Source: Pontivivens insulae
Lineage (GTDB): Bacteria > Pseudomonadota > Alphaproteobacteria > Rhodobacterales > Rhodobacteraceae
Assembly (NCBI RefSeq): GCF_900302495.1
Contig: NZ_OMKW01000003.1
Coordinates: forward strand, 124,001-188,000
Direction: 5' to 3'
DNA length: 64,000 nucleotides
This document shows positions 45,498 to 54,233 of this stretch, one piece after another (position 1 is the stretch's first letter; each line of letters starts with the position of its first letter). Under the pieces are notes generated by a model. The model saw only the letters and a list, made by a program, of their open reading frames with translations. It searched no databases and had not been told where the DNA came from. The position numbers and the translations under genes were made by a program.

Positions 45498-45713
45498 CTA
45501 TTTTTTTATCCAGTTCAGAATTATCACAAGAACTACGATTGACGAAGATACAAATGCCGGTATTGATAAGTAACTCTCCCTAGGGAAGAATCCGTTCGCA
45601 AAGCCAATAGAAGTAACTATAAATATAGAAAATACGAATATTCTTACTGGCAGCGATGCGCCATTTATATCATTTAAGAATTTTATAGATAAAATTTTTT
45701 CGATAATTTTCAT
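45498..45713 (-). CDS. Small two-span membrane protein upstream of the RTX gene
   Basis: A 71-residue protein with two hydrophobic segments (about residues 24-42 and 50-68) and a basic end. Its TAG stop is directly followed by the ATG of the RTX gene, so the two are translationally coupled. It is very AT-rich compared with the neighbours. I recognise no family. By position it could be an immunity, folding or export helper for the RTX protein, but that is only an inference. Confidence 0.6.
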   Translation of the reverse strand: MKIIEKILSIKFLNDINGASLPVRIFVFSIFIVTSIGFANGFFPRESYLSIPAFVSSSIVVLVIILNWIKK

Positions 45714-45917
45714 ACTTCTTTATTCCTCTGATATCGAAAATGCGTGCACTACCCTCTCTTTAAAAATCGATATACCATACAAAGAATACTATTTCGTGAT
45801 TTTTGACACGATTGAGGAAATATATTTTTCAGTTAGAAATATTTAATTGCTGAGGATCCACATTCGCCGATCGCCTTGGGCTGACTTTCATGATTCTGCG
45901 GCTTTGTCATTTTAGGG

Positions 45918-46052
45918 ATGGATGCCATGGGTCTGCGGAGCCTTTTCGGTCTTTCGCAGCATCGAGAGCGGCTGTCGAATGTTCGCGATCCGCTTGAAGC
46001 GCTGGAAGCGGCGGTTGAATTCGAGTATTTTCGGCCGTGGCTGCTGGCCTGA
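45918..46052 (+). pseudogene. 5' remnant of an IS5-type transposase
   Basis: The first 44 codons of an IS5-family-like transposase (MGLRSLFGLSQHRERLS, then DPLEALEAAVEFEYFRPWL) end at a TGA and no further transposase sequence follows. The adjacent sequence belongs to an unrelated IS3-type remnant on the other strand, so the element appears cut by a second insertion or by deletion. The assignment rests on recall of IS5 N-termini. Confidence 0.6.
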
Positions 46053-46103
46053 GCCGCGGCTTTCCTCCAATCTTTGGGGAGATTCGTCGGTTCATATCTG
46101 CCC

Positions 46104-46872
46104 TCATGCGGCCTTGGTTTCCAGTTTCGATTTCAGTGCAAATTCCTGTGGCGTGAGATTGCCGAGGGCCGAGTTGGGTCTGTTGCGGCTTTAGTCAATC
46201 TTCCAGGCTGTGATCTTCTCGCGGGCCTCGGCTAGCGACGAGAACAGAGTTTCGTTCGAAAACTCGCCCTAGAAGCTGCCGCTGAAACTCTCGACAAAGG
46301 CGTTCTGGATCGGCTTGCCGGGCGCGATGTAATGCCAGTCAATCCGTGTATCTTGGCTTCATCTGAGCACCGCCATGCTGGTCAGTCCCATGCCGTTGTC
46401 GCTGACAATGGTTCTGGGCCGTCCGCACCGCGCCATGATCGCCGTGAGTTCGTGGGTGACACGCAGCCCGGAGAGCGATGTGTCCGCGGCCAGCTCCAAG
46501 CATTCCCGGCTAAAGTCATCTACGGTGACCAACACCCACAACCTGCGCCCGTCGGCAAAGGCATCAAAGACAAAATCCAGACTCCAGCGTCCATTGGGCC
46601 TTTCCGACACCAGCATCGGTCAGCGCGTCCCGAGGGCCCGTTTCCGGCTGCCGCGCTTTCTCGCTTGCTGCTTTTCTTCGCCGTACAGCCGACGGATCTT
46701 CATCTGGCTCACTCACCATCCCTGCCGTTCCAGCATCACATGCACCCACCTGTAGCCGAACCGGCGGCGCTCTGCCGCCACGGCCTTCATTGCCTTGCGC
46801 AGATTTGCATCGTCCGGACGCATCTTTTGATACCGCACACTCGACCGATCGACGGCCAGAACAGAGCAAGCC
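46104..46872 (-). pseudogene. Decayed IS3-family transposase (orfB)
   Basis: One continuous minus-strand frame encodes most of an IS3-group integrase-core transposase. RSSVRYQKMRPDDANLRKAM and RRFGYRWVHVMLERQGW are followed by the catalytic core (WSLDFVFDAF, TIVSDNG and AFVESFSG with the D, D, E residues). It ends with NRPNSALGNLTPQEFAL. Five nonsense codons interrupt the frame (after RQGW, ALGTR, MAVLR, FSGSF and WKID). No orfA remains. It cannot make an active protein. Confidence 0.88.
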
Positions 46873-47370
46873 CGCCGCCGTCACACTTTACTTCTCCCCA
46901 CCCCACGATTAAACTCAAAAAAAATATAAACAAATATAAAAATAATATGCCTGCAAACTGAAAATAAATATGCGAAAAAATTTCTCAAAAAAACCACGTA
47001 TTAATCAATCCCATAGGAAACCCCAAAATTAATTATTTTATCTCGATTTTCTATAATTGGGATTTATAATAATTTATCATATAATATAGAATATTGATAA
47101 TTAAATTCGGTACAAAAAGCTCTCGCATATATGATTTTATTATAATATTAATTATTCATCTATTTTAGACAATTCCCATACATTTCTCATTTTTCAATAT
47201 TCATTTTCTACAACATAAGCTTATTCGTGATTAGATTCACTTAGATACTGACACGGATGGCGCCCAAGCCACGTTAATATCACTCGGCCACTTCTTGCGA
47301 GAAGGGATGTGGATCTGGGCGGAACAGTATCCCCTCATAAGGGTTGAAATTTCTTTTCAGAAGCGAGCTA
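46873..47370. other. Very AT-rich gene-free spacer between IS remnants
   Basis: From about 46910 to 47240 the composition drops to mostly A and T, far below the GC-rich surroundings, and I see no reading frame of note. It lies between the decayed IS3 copy and the second IS3 element. It may be a foreign fragment brought in with an insertion. Short near-palindromic AT runs occur, but no clear binding site. Confidence 0.6.
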
Positions 47371-47443
47371 CCCCTCGAAATTCGGACACTGACGTAAGCT
47401 GCTATTTGTTGTCTGCTGATCTTCAACACGAAGGAGATCAGAG

Positions 47444-47737
47444 ATGTCGAAACGGTAGCAACATCATCCAGATTATAAGGCCAAGATCGCGCTGGAAGCG
47501 CTGAAAGGCGAAGAGACGGTCAGTGAGTTGGCCAGTCGGTTTGGCGTGCATACAACGATGATCCATTAGTGGAAGCGCTCATTACTTGAAGGCGCATCGG
47601 GCGTATTTGAGCGTAGCGGACGGAAGGCACCAGAAGTCGATGAGGAGCAGGTCGAAGACCTGCACGCCAAGATTGGGGAGTTGGCCGTCGCCAACGATTT
47701 TTGGGCCAGAAAGCTCAAACATTGGATCGGCAAGTGA
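47444..47737 (+). pseudogene. IS3-family orfA with two nonsense codons
   Basis: The frame from ATG 47444 to TGA 47735-47737 encodes the HTH protein of an IS3-type element (PDYKAKIALEALKGEETVSE, SRFGVHTTMI, WARKLKHWIGK). TAG codons at 47456-47458 and 47567-47569 interrupt it. The second is probably a CAG-to-TAG change in the IHQWK motif. A good GAAGGAGATC ribosome site is still present. Confidence 0.88.
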
Positions 47738-48477
47738 GGCGCAAGATGATTGAGCCGAAGGGCGAAAGTGAGATGAACCTCGATCTGATACGCCTGATCG
47801 ACAAGCAGTTCCTGGAAATGCCGTTTTTCGGCGTGCGTCAATTGACATGGCACCTGCGCAATGGAGATCATCTTGTGAATGAAAAGCGCATTCGTCGCCT
47901 TATGCGGCTGATGGGCCTTATGCCGATCTACCAGAAGCCCAACACCAGCAAGGCTGCGAAAGGCTACAAGATTTACCCCTATTTGCTGCTTGGCCTGCGG
48001 GTGGACCGACCCAATCAGGTCTGGTGCGCTGACATCACCTATCTGCCAATGCGACGTGGCTTTCTATATCTCGTCGCGATCATGGACTGGCATAGGCGCA
48101 AGGTGTTGGCGTGGCGTATCTCAAACACACTGGAAGCCGAGTTCTGCGTGGATGCGCTGAATGAAGCGATCCACAAGTTCGGTTCACCCGAGATCATGCA
48201 TACGGATCAGGGCAGCCAGTTCACGTCATTTGCTTGGACCGACCGCCTGCGTCGATCCGGCATCCGCATCTCAATGGACGGCAAATGCCGGTTCCTCGAC
48301 AATATCTTTGTCGAACGACTGTGGAGGTCGCTGAAATACGAATGCGTTTATCTACACGCATGGAAGACCAGATCAGAGGCCAAAGCCGGCATAAAAAAGT
48401 GGATCGACTTCTACAACCACGAGCGCCATCATTCCGCCCTTGGCGGCCAACCACCCGCCGTGGTTTACTGCCTATAG
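47701..48477 (+). CDS. IS3-family transposase orfB
   Basis: An integrase-core transposase with the DDE residues in VWCADITYL, IMHTDQGSQF and NIFVERLWRSLKYE. The free-standing start would be ATG 47746 (MIEPKGESEMNL, about 243 residues); normally it is made by -1 frameshifting from orfA. The frame ends in a TAG at 48475-48477. Reading through it would add about 15 codons up to a TAA at 48520, suggesting a further nonsense change near the C-terminus. Probably no longer functional without orfA. Confidence 0.85.
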   Translation: MGQKAQTLDRQVRRKMIEPKGESEMNLDLIRLIDKQFLEMPFFGVRQLTWHLRNGDHLVNEKRIRRLMRLMGLMPIYQKPNTSKAAKGYKIYPYLLLGLRVDRPNQVWCADITYLPMRRGFLYLVAIMDWHRRKVLAWRISNTLEAEFCVDALNEAIHKFGSPEIMHTDQGSQFTSFAWTDRLRRSGIRISMDGKCRFLDNIFVERLWRSLKYECVYLHAWKTRSEAKAGIKKWIDFYNHERHHSALGGQPPAVVYCL

Positions 48478-48650
48478 AACGAAGATATGCAACCCGATCA
48501 GCAGGAGCAAAGAGTAGCTTAAATTACGCGGAAAACTGTCCAAACTTCGGGGAGCAGCTCACTACGCTTCATCTAAATGGCCTGCGCACAACCATTGCTT
48601 TAGAATTCAACCAAATTATGACAGAGGAGCCCATGGTAGTTGGGGGCCAC

Positions 48651-48691
48651 GGGATCCGGGTATCCAAGTGTGGGGGCAATAGCCGGATCCC
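48651..48691. repeat. Inverted repeat with 9-bp arms
   Basis: GGGATCCGG (48651-48659) and CCGGATCCC (48683-48691) flank a 23-nt loop containing GTGTGGGGGCA. That loop word also occurs in the tRNA-like fragment near 34850 (opposite strand). It lies in the gap between the IS element and the DUF7227 operon. It could be a recombination, transfer-origin or regulatory site. Confidence 0.4.
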
Positions 48692-48813
48692 TATGACCTG
48701 CAGGGTGATGTAGGGGGGGAAGTTCCCACCCTGCGACAGATCGACAACGACCTACCCAAAAGTGTAGTCAGCCCATGTGATGTAAAAACGTCCTAAACGT
48801 GTCTTTTTACAGT

Positions 48814-49011
48814 CTACCGCTCACCCCATTTCTTTTCCCAACTCTTGCGGCCTTTGCGCGGTTGGTGGTGCAGGTCGACACCGGTGAGTTCTTTCAGGGC
48901 ATAGAGACCGACGAGGGTGAGTTCTTTGCCGACGCCGGTGGCAACATCGCGACGGTCTTTTTTGATCTGCGCGCGGGTTTTGCCGCCACGGTTGATGCTG
49001 CCCAGGCCCAT
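48814..49011 (-). CDS. Small basic hypothetical protein
   Basis: A 65-residue, strongly basic protein (ends RKGRKSWEKKWGER) with no family I recognise. Its ATG overlaps the stop of the DUF7227 gene (TGATG), which argues for a genuine coupled gene. High Lys/Arg content would suit nucleic-acid binding. Confidence 0.5.
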   Translation of the reverse strand: MGLGSINRGGKTRAQIKKDRRDVATGVGKELTLVGLYALKELTGVDLHHQPRKGRKSWEKKWGER

Positions 49012-49802
49012 CAGGATGCCTTCCCCTGCTGCAGTGTGGTGCCGGTCGCTTGACCAAGCCGAGCGTGTGCGTTCGAGATACCAACGCCCTTCTCATTGGC
49101 CTTCTTGCCAAGAGCCGGGAAGCCGATGATGGCTTTCCGCTGTTTGGCGCAGATTCCACATTCCGCACAGGTGATTTTGTGCTCCGGCAGGCTCGCCGGG
49201 CAGATGATGACAGCATCCCGCTCGCAATGGTTTCTCATTGTGCAAGCATCTGCAGGCAGGATCGTGGTCACCGGCGCGATGTTTAGTCGAGCCAGTTCCC
49301 AGGCATGAGCTTCATCATTTGCACTGAGATTGACGGTGAAGCCTGCCTGGTTAGCCTCCCGCACAAGCCGACGGTTTTCGAGGTTATCGAGCACATCATA
49401 GTGCGTGTATGTGAAGCCGCGCCGCCCGGTGTTCGCCTCCGTGATCAATGCAAGCGAACGCTCATCAATCGTCTCTTGATCGGTGCTGTAGAGATCACCG
49501 GCTTGGTTATGCCGCCACAGTGTCCCTTCTGGCAGGTCACGGATGACCTGCAGCAGCGTCTCGAGACTATGAACCTTGATCTGACCCTTCTTGAAGTCGT
49601 CACCGACATTGAGGCGATCCAGCTTGCTCCAGATGAAGCCGCCTAGAAAGCCATGCTCCGCGTAGCAACCACTGGAACGGTCGTCCCGCGCTGTCTTGCG
49701 CAACGGGCATGCGGTCGGGCAGGTCATGCGCGGACTGGTCGTAACCATGATCGGCCCGGTCTTGCGGTTGTAGGACTTTCTGGTGATGAGGAATTTCTGC
49801 AT
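49011..49802 (-). CDS. DUF7227-type plasmid/phage-associated protein
   Basis: A 263-residue protein. ATG 49802 is preferred (MQKFLITRKSYNRKTGPIM); the longer frame upstream is not protein-like. The Cys pattern (CPTACPLRKTA, later CxxHC and CAECGICAKQRK) suggests metal or iron-sulfur binding. Similar proteins occur on rhodobacteral plasmids and phages and are labelled DUF7227 in my memory. The C-terminal Cys4-like cluster near residues 205-240 resembles a zinc ribbon. Role in the element is unknown. Confidence 0.65.
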   Translation of the reverse strand: MQKFLITRKSYNRKTGPIMVTTSPRMTCPTACPLRKTARDDRSSGCYAEHGFLGGFIWSKLDRLNVGDDFKKGQIKVHSLETLLQVIRDLPEGTLWRHNQAGDLYSTDQETIDERSLALITEANTGRRGFTYTHYDVLDNLENRRLVREANQAGFTVNLSANDEAHAWELARLNIAPVTTILPADACTMRNHCERDAVIICPASLPEHKITCAECGICAKQRKAIIGFPALGKKANEKGVGISNAHARLGQATGTTLQQGKAS

Positions 49803-50084
49803 TTTTGAGTGCCTTCTGGTTGTTGAAGACACCCAATTGAACGGAGATTTTGCGCCCGTCACCGAGCGCGATTTGGGCTCATGGCGCGGGCTGAGCGGCC
49901 ATGTTTCGCTATGAGGAGAGGCAAAAAACACCGGGTCTTCTGCAGCTTGATCATGAACGTGGCGGATCTGCAACGAATGTGCAGTCGCGCTATGACAGAA
50001 GTCTCATGCGGACGCTCGCGGGCAAGATAAATGGCCCCGCATTGGGGGCCAATTTGCTTCGACGTTTTGTTCGCCTCGGATTGC

Positions 50085-50627
50085 CTACATCACCCATTTC
50101 GGGGGCAGCTTTGCCTCTGTGATACCGATGTAGCCTGCGAGCGTTCCATCCATTGTTCGGATCGGGACGGCGACCGTCCCGCGCATTGTACCGCGCGGAG
50201 CATAGCCGATGCCGAGCGCCTCGGCGTCAGCGGCGTCCAGGCCCAAGGCTTCGACGGCCATGTGATCCGTCTCAAGATATGTGAGGGGAGCGAAGCCGCC
50301 ACGGGCTTCCCTCCCCTCTTCTGGCGAGGGCGTTGCAGCCTTCTCCAGTGGCACGGTGCCTGACAGGAACTGTGCGGCATCTTTGAGGGTGCATTCGTTC
50401 ACGAGCTGCACCAGCGCGAGGACATCACCGCCCTTCTGCAGGGCGAAGGAATACCAAACGCCCTTCACGGGCGTGATGACCAGCGCGCGCTCCCCTCCCC
50501 CACCGGACGGGCATGGCCCGCGCAATGCGTTGCCAGCGCGCTTGAGCTCAAGGCCCAATCGCTCGGCCACCTGTTCAATAGGGTTGTCGGCTTTCACAGC
50601 CTCGAAGTCGATGAATGTAGACACCAC
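50085..50627 (-). CDS. CHC2-like primase fragment or homologue with degenerate zinc site
   Basis: A 180-residue protein starting at a GTG with AGAGGAG ahead. The N-terminal part follows the DnaG/CHC2 zinc-binding fold (NPIEQVAERLGLELKRAGNA, GPCPSGGGGERALVI, GVWYSFALQKGGDVLALVQ). The second Cys pair of the zinc ligand set is replaced (YSFALQKGGD in place of the usual YxCFGCGKGGD). The C-terminal region has IGYAPRGTMRGTVAVPIRT, like the start of a toprim-associated domain, but the toprim itself is missing. It may act in element replication. Confidence 0.7.
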   Translation of the reverse strand: MVSTFIDFEAVKADNPIEQVAERLGLELKRAGNALRGPCPSGGGGERALVITPVKGVWYSFALQKGGDVLALVQLVNECTLKDAAQFLSGTVPLEKAATPSPEEGREARGGFAPLTYLETDHMAVEALGLDAADAEALGIGYAPRGTMRGTVAVPIRTMDGTLAGYIGITEAKLPPKWVM

Positions 50628-50688
50628 GGTCTCCTCTTAAAGGTCGTCCGCGCGTCATTGTACCATGGGAGCCAGGATGCCTCGGGCC

Positions 50689-51675
50689 TCAGCGCCTCTT
50701 GAGCGTGACCCGATTGATCTGCTCCGGCGGCAAGCCGATGCGCAGCCAAGGCGCATCGAAGATCTCAGGCATGGTCGGCACATCTTGCGTGCCCACGACG
50801 GGCACTGCTTGGCCAAGGAACAAGTGGCTTTGTTTGACCACGCTGCGGGCCACGGCGAACTTGCCTTTGATCTGCTTGGCTGTTGGCGCAACCATCATGA
50901 CCCGCAGATTGCCGATCCCCAGATTGGCATAGACCTGCTGCCAATCCACGTCGCGATACTGCTTGATCTTCTTGCGACTAGAACTCTGCGTCGAAGCGGG
51001 ATCGTCATCGTCGAACCGGCTGTGCGGTTTGTTGTGCTCCGCCTCAATGGCGAAGTAGGCCCGCTTACCGTTTGGGTATTCCACGCCCGCAAATCCGTCG
51101 GGCACCAAGGTATAGGGCACGACCTTGCGGGACTTGCGATCCGTGTATTCGGCATGGCGCGGGAAGATGAACGGTGTGGCGCTTGTCGCCGTCGCCAGCA
51201 TCTCTTCTGCCGCAATAAGGCGGCAGCCAGCGGCCTCGGCTCCGATCTTGAGATTGGACAGCAGGTCGATGGTCATCATGCCGTGCTCCCATTCGGTGCT
51301 CAGCTTGATGTCGAGCCCACCTTCGAGGAACAGATAGCGCGGCGGCAAATCCCGGCCCGCCAACAGGGCGAGCCCCCGCTTCGTAAGCAGGTATGTATCA
51401 CACTCGTAGAGTCCACAGAGACGCTTATCGAGCAGCCCGTGATCGAACAGCAAGCGAAGGCTGTGTGAGAGGCCCCGCTGGTGACGATGTGGCAGGTGCA
51501 TGGCGATGTGGTGCGAGCGCAGCGCCCGGAACTGATAGACCAACTCCAAGACCTCAAAGAGGGTTGGAGCCATGGTCAGCGCCGTTTTGGGCGGGACGCG
51601 TTTGAAGCGAGGTCTGCGCATGCTCTCGGTTTGGCTCGCGTTTTGCGGCGCGTCAAAGGATGGCATGGGCAGCAT
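50689..51675 (-). CDS. Replication-relaxation family protein
   Basis: A 328-residue protein of the replication-relaxation family found on plasmids and integrative elements. It has an N-terminal winged-helix part (LFEVLELVYQFRALRSHHIA, LLFDHGLLDKRL, YLLTKRGLALLAG) and a C-terminal nuclease-like core with VPYTLVPDGFAGVEYPNGKRAYFAIEAEH, in which D and E-x-E residues are placed as in restriction-like folds. No ribosome site is obvious at ATG 51675; ATG 51666 is an alternative. It probably acts at a transfer or replication origin together with the ATPases encoded upstream. Confidence 0.85.
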   Translation of the reverse strand: MLPMPSFDAPQNASQTESMRRPRFKRVPPKTALTMAPTLFEVLELVYQFRALRSHHIAMHLPHRHQRGLSHSLRLLFDHGLLDKRLCGLYECDTYLLTKRGLALLAGRDLPPRYLFLEGGLDIKLSTEWEHGMMTIDLLSNLKIGAEAAGCRLIAAEEMLATATSATPFIFPRHAEYTDRKSRKVVPYTLVPDGFAGVEYPNGKRAYFAIEAEHNKPHSRFDDDDPASTQSSSRKKIKQYRDVDWQQVYANLGIGNLRVMMVAPTAKQIKGKFAVARSVVKQSHLFLGQAVPVVGTQDVPTMPEIFDAPWLRIGLPPEQINRVTLKRR

Positions 51676-51720
51676 GGCGCAAGCTGATCGAAGTGCGCAT
51701 GCATGCAGTATAGCAAATAG

Positions 51721-53892
51721 TTAGTCTAAATTTTGCGGGGCGTCTGGATCGACACTCCGATCAGACAGATCGTCGCCTTTTGAGCTGGACTGCGACCGGT
51801 GATCGGCAGTGGTAGGCCTAAACTCATGCCGCGCAGGAACATCATCACGAGAAGTTTCGTCCTGCAGCCCGTCAGCACTTCCCTGCGCTGGCGCATCACC
51901 ATCCGCCCCTACGGACGCGTCAGCCCAATAGCTGTCATAGTCCGATACTGTGTCAGAGGCAGCGTCCACTTCTGGCCCTTCGGTATCCTCAGCAGCTTCG
52001 TCTTCTCGATATGGGGTGTAGTGGTACTCTGCCAGCATGTGGAATTTGAGGGTCTGAACATAGTCAGGATCTTCCTTCATCTGCCCTTCCAGCAAACCCG
52101 GCGTGACCTTGTATGTGCCCGTTCCATTGTGCTTCAGCCACGCCGCGAAGGTGAGTTCCGGCACGCCGCGCAGCATATCGGCGTCCATGTCCATTTCCTT
52201 GGCGAGCTTGCCCGCATCCCCAGCACTCACCCCACCCGCGAACTTGATTGAGGTCAGACCGTTGATCATCTTGTCGATCCCGGCCCGTTCAAGCTGGTCG
52301 AGCTCCTGGCAGGCCGTCACCATGCACAGACCCCGCTTGCGGCCCTGCTCATAGAGGCGGCGGATGATTGGGCTGTCGGAGAGATATTCGTGGGCCTCGT
52401 CTAAGTAGAGATAGACGCGCTCCTTGGTCTCGGGCCGCGCGAGCACTTCCATCGCAATCTGGGCAAAGCAGTATTTGCCAAAGAGCTGTGCGCCCTCGTC
52501 CCCAAGCACCGCTTGGGCGGTGTTGATCAGAATGATCTTCTTGTTGCGGATGGCTGCGGGAATATCGACCCGACTCTCAGGCGCGTTGAACATCCCCTTG
52601 AGCGTCCGACTTTCCATCAAGGTGAACAGGCGGCGCGCCACCTCTTGCCGTGTCGTGCGGTAGCTGTTGCTGGCGCGCTTGTCGTTCGGATCGCAGAGGT
52701 AGCTGGTCACAAAGGTTCGGGACGTGTCGTCCAGCTTGTCGACATGCTCGGCATAGGGCTCATAGCCCTGCTGCAAGATGGACAGGGCTGTGTCGAAGTT
52801 TGCATTCGGAATGACCATCAGAAAGCGCGACAGGAAACGGTAGAGCGTCGATTGGGTGGTCGTCAGCGCGGTGTCGCGGGCCGCGAACATGTGCTCGTAG
52901 AGCGCTACCGCCATGCGCACCTTCTGCTCATCCTCGGGCCGATCCGTCCGACCAATCGAGAACGCGCTCAGCGCCAGAGGCTGCGCGATGTTGCCGCCAT
53001 CCAGATACATGCAGCGGCCCCAGTCCACTACATGAAGCAGCTTCTCTAGCATCGAGCCCTGGCTGTCGATAACGATCACGCAACTGGTTTCATCCTCGAA
53101 GTCCTGCAGCAGCATTTGCTGCAGGCACTGAGTCTTGCCATGACCTGTGCCCGCGATGATCGAATGGTGCTGGGTGCGCAAGCCATGCGGGATCTCGATG
53201 CTCTCGTCATGCTGCATCTCCGCCATACGCACGAGCGGCGTGCCGCGCAGATAGGCTTGGATAATGTCGTCACCCTTATAGTCGCGCGGGGCGGTCTGTT
53301 TCTGGGCATTGTAATTGTCGTCGAGCTGCTTGGTGGTGTTCGGCAAGAAGGGCCTTCCATCCCCCAATGTCTCCACGGCGGTGTAGATGAGATTGGCCAC
53401 ATTGTCCGTTGTCGGCGGCTCCGCGCAGAGCGTCACCACGCGGCAGATATGCGCTAGCCGCTGCGAGTAGTCATCAGGTGAGACTTGATTGAGGAAGTCG
53501 CGATACCGCCCGCCTTCAATCGTGTCGCATAGGGTTGGCGGCTCTGGCGGATAGCTGTCGAGTTGCTCCACCTCAACCAGCGCCTTGGCGATCTCAAGCT
53601 GCAAGTAGCCATTCTCATCGTCCTCCTCCGGCACGCCAAGGTGATCCAGTAGGAACGCAGCGATGTCGATGGAAGTGAACTTGCGCTTCACCTCGCGATA
53701 CAGCGTCCAGGTGCGCTCTTGCGCCTGCCGCTCACGCGCGGCGGGCGATTTGGTCTGATGCCAGTAGATTGTGTAGCCGATACCAGCAGGAACGGCAGCC
53801 ACGGCGACGACGGATCCCATAGCAACGATTGCAACGGCTATGACTACAAAAATAGCGGCGACGATTACCCAACCGAGAGCATCCTCGATCAA
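51721..53892 (-). CDS. VirD4/TraD-type conjugative coupling ATPase
   Basis: A 723-residue ATPase with a two-segment N-terminal membrane anchor (about residues 5-45), Walker A GTGHGKTQ near residue 260, Walker B VYLYLDEAHEYL near 515 and a TraM-recognition-like C-terminal half. The last about 90 residues are acidic and low complexity, a possible docking tail. Start is TTG 53892, overlapping the upstream stop (TTGA). It would pump relaxase-bound DNA to a type IV channel; no other channel genes are in the window, suggesting a mobilisable rather than self-transmissible unit, or channel genes further right. Confidence 0.88.
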   Translation of the reverse strand: MIEDALGWVIVAAIFVVIAVAIVAMGSVVAVAAVPAGIGYTIYWHQTKSPAARERQAQERTWTLYREVKRKFTSIDIAAFLLDHLGVPEEDDENGYLQLEIAKALVEVEQLDSYPPEPPTLCDTIEGGRYRDFLNQVSPDDYSQRLAHICRVVTLCAEPPTTDNVANLIYTAVETLGDGRPFLPNTTKQLDDNYNAQKQTAPRDYKGDDIIQAYLRGTPLVRMAEMQHDESIEIPHGLRTQHHSIIAGTGHGKTQCLQQMLLQDFEDETSCVIVIDSQGSMLEKLLHVVDWGRCMYLDGGNIAQPLALSAFSIGRTDRPEDEQKVRMAVALYEHMFAARDTALTTTQSTLYRFLSRFLMVIPNANFDTALSILQQGYEPYAEHVDKLDDTSRTFVTSYLCDPNDKRASNSYRTTRQEVARRLFTLMESRTLKGMFNAPESRVDIPAAIRNKKIILINTAQAVLGDEGAQLFGKYCFAQIAMEVLARPETKERVYLYLDEAHEYLSDSPIIRRLYEQGRKRGLCMVTACQELDQLERAGIDKMINGLTSIKFAGGVSAGDAGKLAKEMDMDADMLRGVPELTFAAWLKHNGTGTYKVTPGLLEGQMKEDPDYVQTLKFHMLAEYHYTPYREDEAAEDTEGPEVDAASDTVSDYDSYWADASVGADGDAPAQGSADGLQDETSRDDVPARHEFRPTTADHRSQSSSKGDDLSDRSVDPDAPQNLD

Positions 53893-54233
53893 AGTTCGAA
53901 CTCTTCCTCGCCTTCGCTCATTTTGGCCTCAAGAACGTTCTTGAGGCGGATCAGCATTTCCTTCACCTGATTGGTGAACCCGGACGCGTCGATAAAGTCG
54001 ACAAAATAGGCTTTCATGTCGAAGCCTTTTGCGAGGTCTGCAACGGTAATTGTGACGGCCGTGTCTGCGTGGTGAGTAAACGGAACATCGAAGAGCTCCT
54101 GCTTCATAAATCCTGCTGCCTGTGCCGCAGCGATCTCCTCTTCGCTCATTTGAACCGTGACACGTACGACATGCACTTCCTTCTTAAAGATCAACCCAGA
54201 CTTCTCGGTGCTCGGCTTAAAGGATACCTTCAT
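53889..54233 (-). CDS. Hypothetical protein between the two transfer ATPases
   Basis: A 114-residue acidic protein of unknown family, probably cytoplasmic. It overlaps the upstream ATPase gene by 17 bases and the downstream one by 4, so it is an integral part of this transfer operon. The C-terminus (KMSEGEEEFEL) is strongly acidic. A role as chaperone or linker for the ATPases is conceivable, based on position only. Confidence 0.65.
   Translation of the reverse strand: MKVSFKPSTEKSGLIFKKEVHVVRVTVQMSEEEIAAAQAAGFMKQELFDVPFTHHADTAVTITVADLAKGFDMKAYFVDFIDASGFTNQVKEMLIRLKNVLEAKMSEGEEEFEL

Larger units (their letters stand above)
47371..48553 (+). mobile_element. IS3-family insertion sequence, second copy (damaged)
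   Basis: An element of about 1.18 kb with imperfect terminal inverted repeats. The left end reads CCCCTCGAAATTCGGACA and the right end, on the opposite strand, TCCCCGAAGTTTGGACAG. Inside are orfA (with two stops) and an almost full-length orfB. No clear target-site duplication was identified. Because orfA is broken, autonomous transposition is unlikely. Confidence 0.82.

Noticed and set aside
48620-48720. Foldable GC-rich stretch considered as a tRNA gene
   Set aside because: No acceptor stem, anticodon arm or T-loop consensus could be placed; only a single 9-bp hairpin is present.
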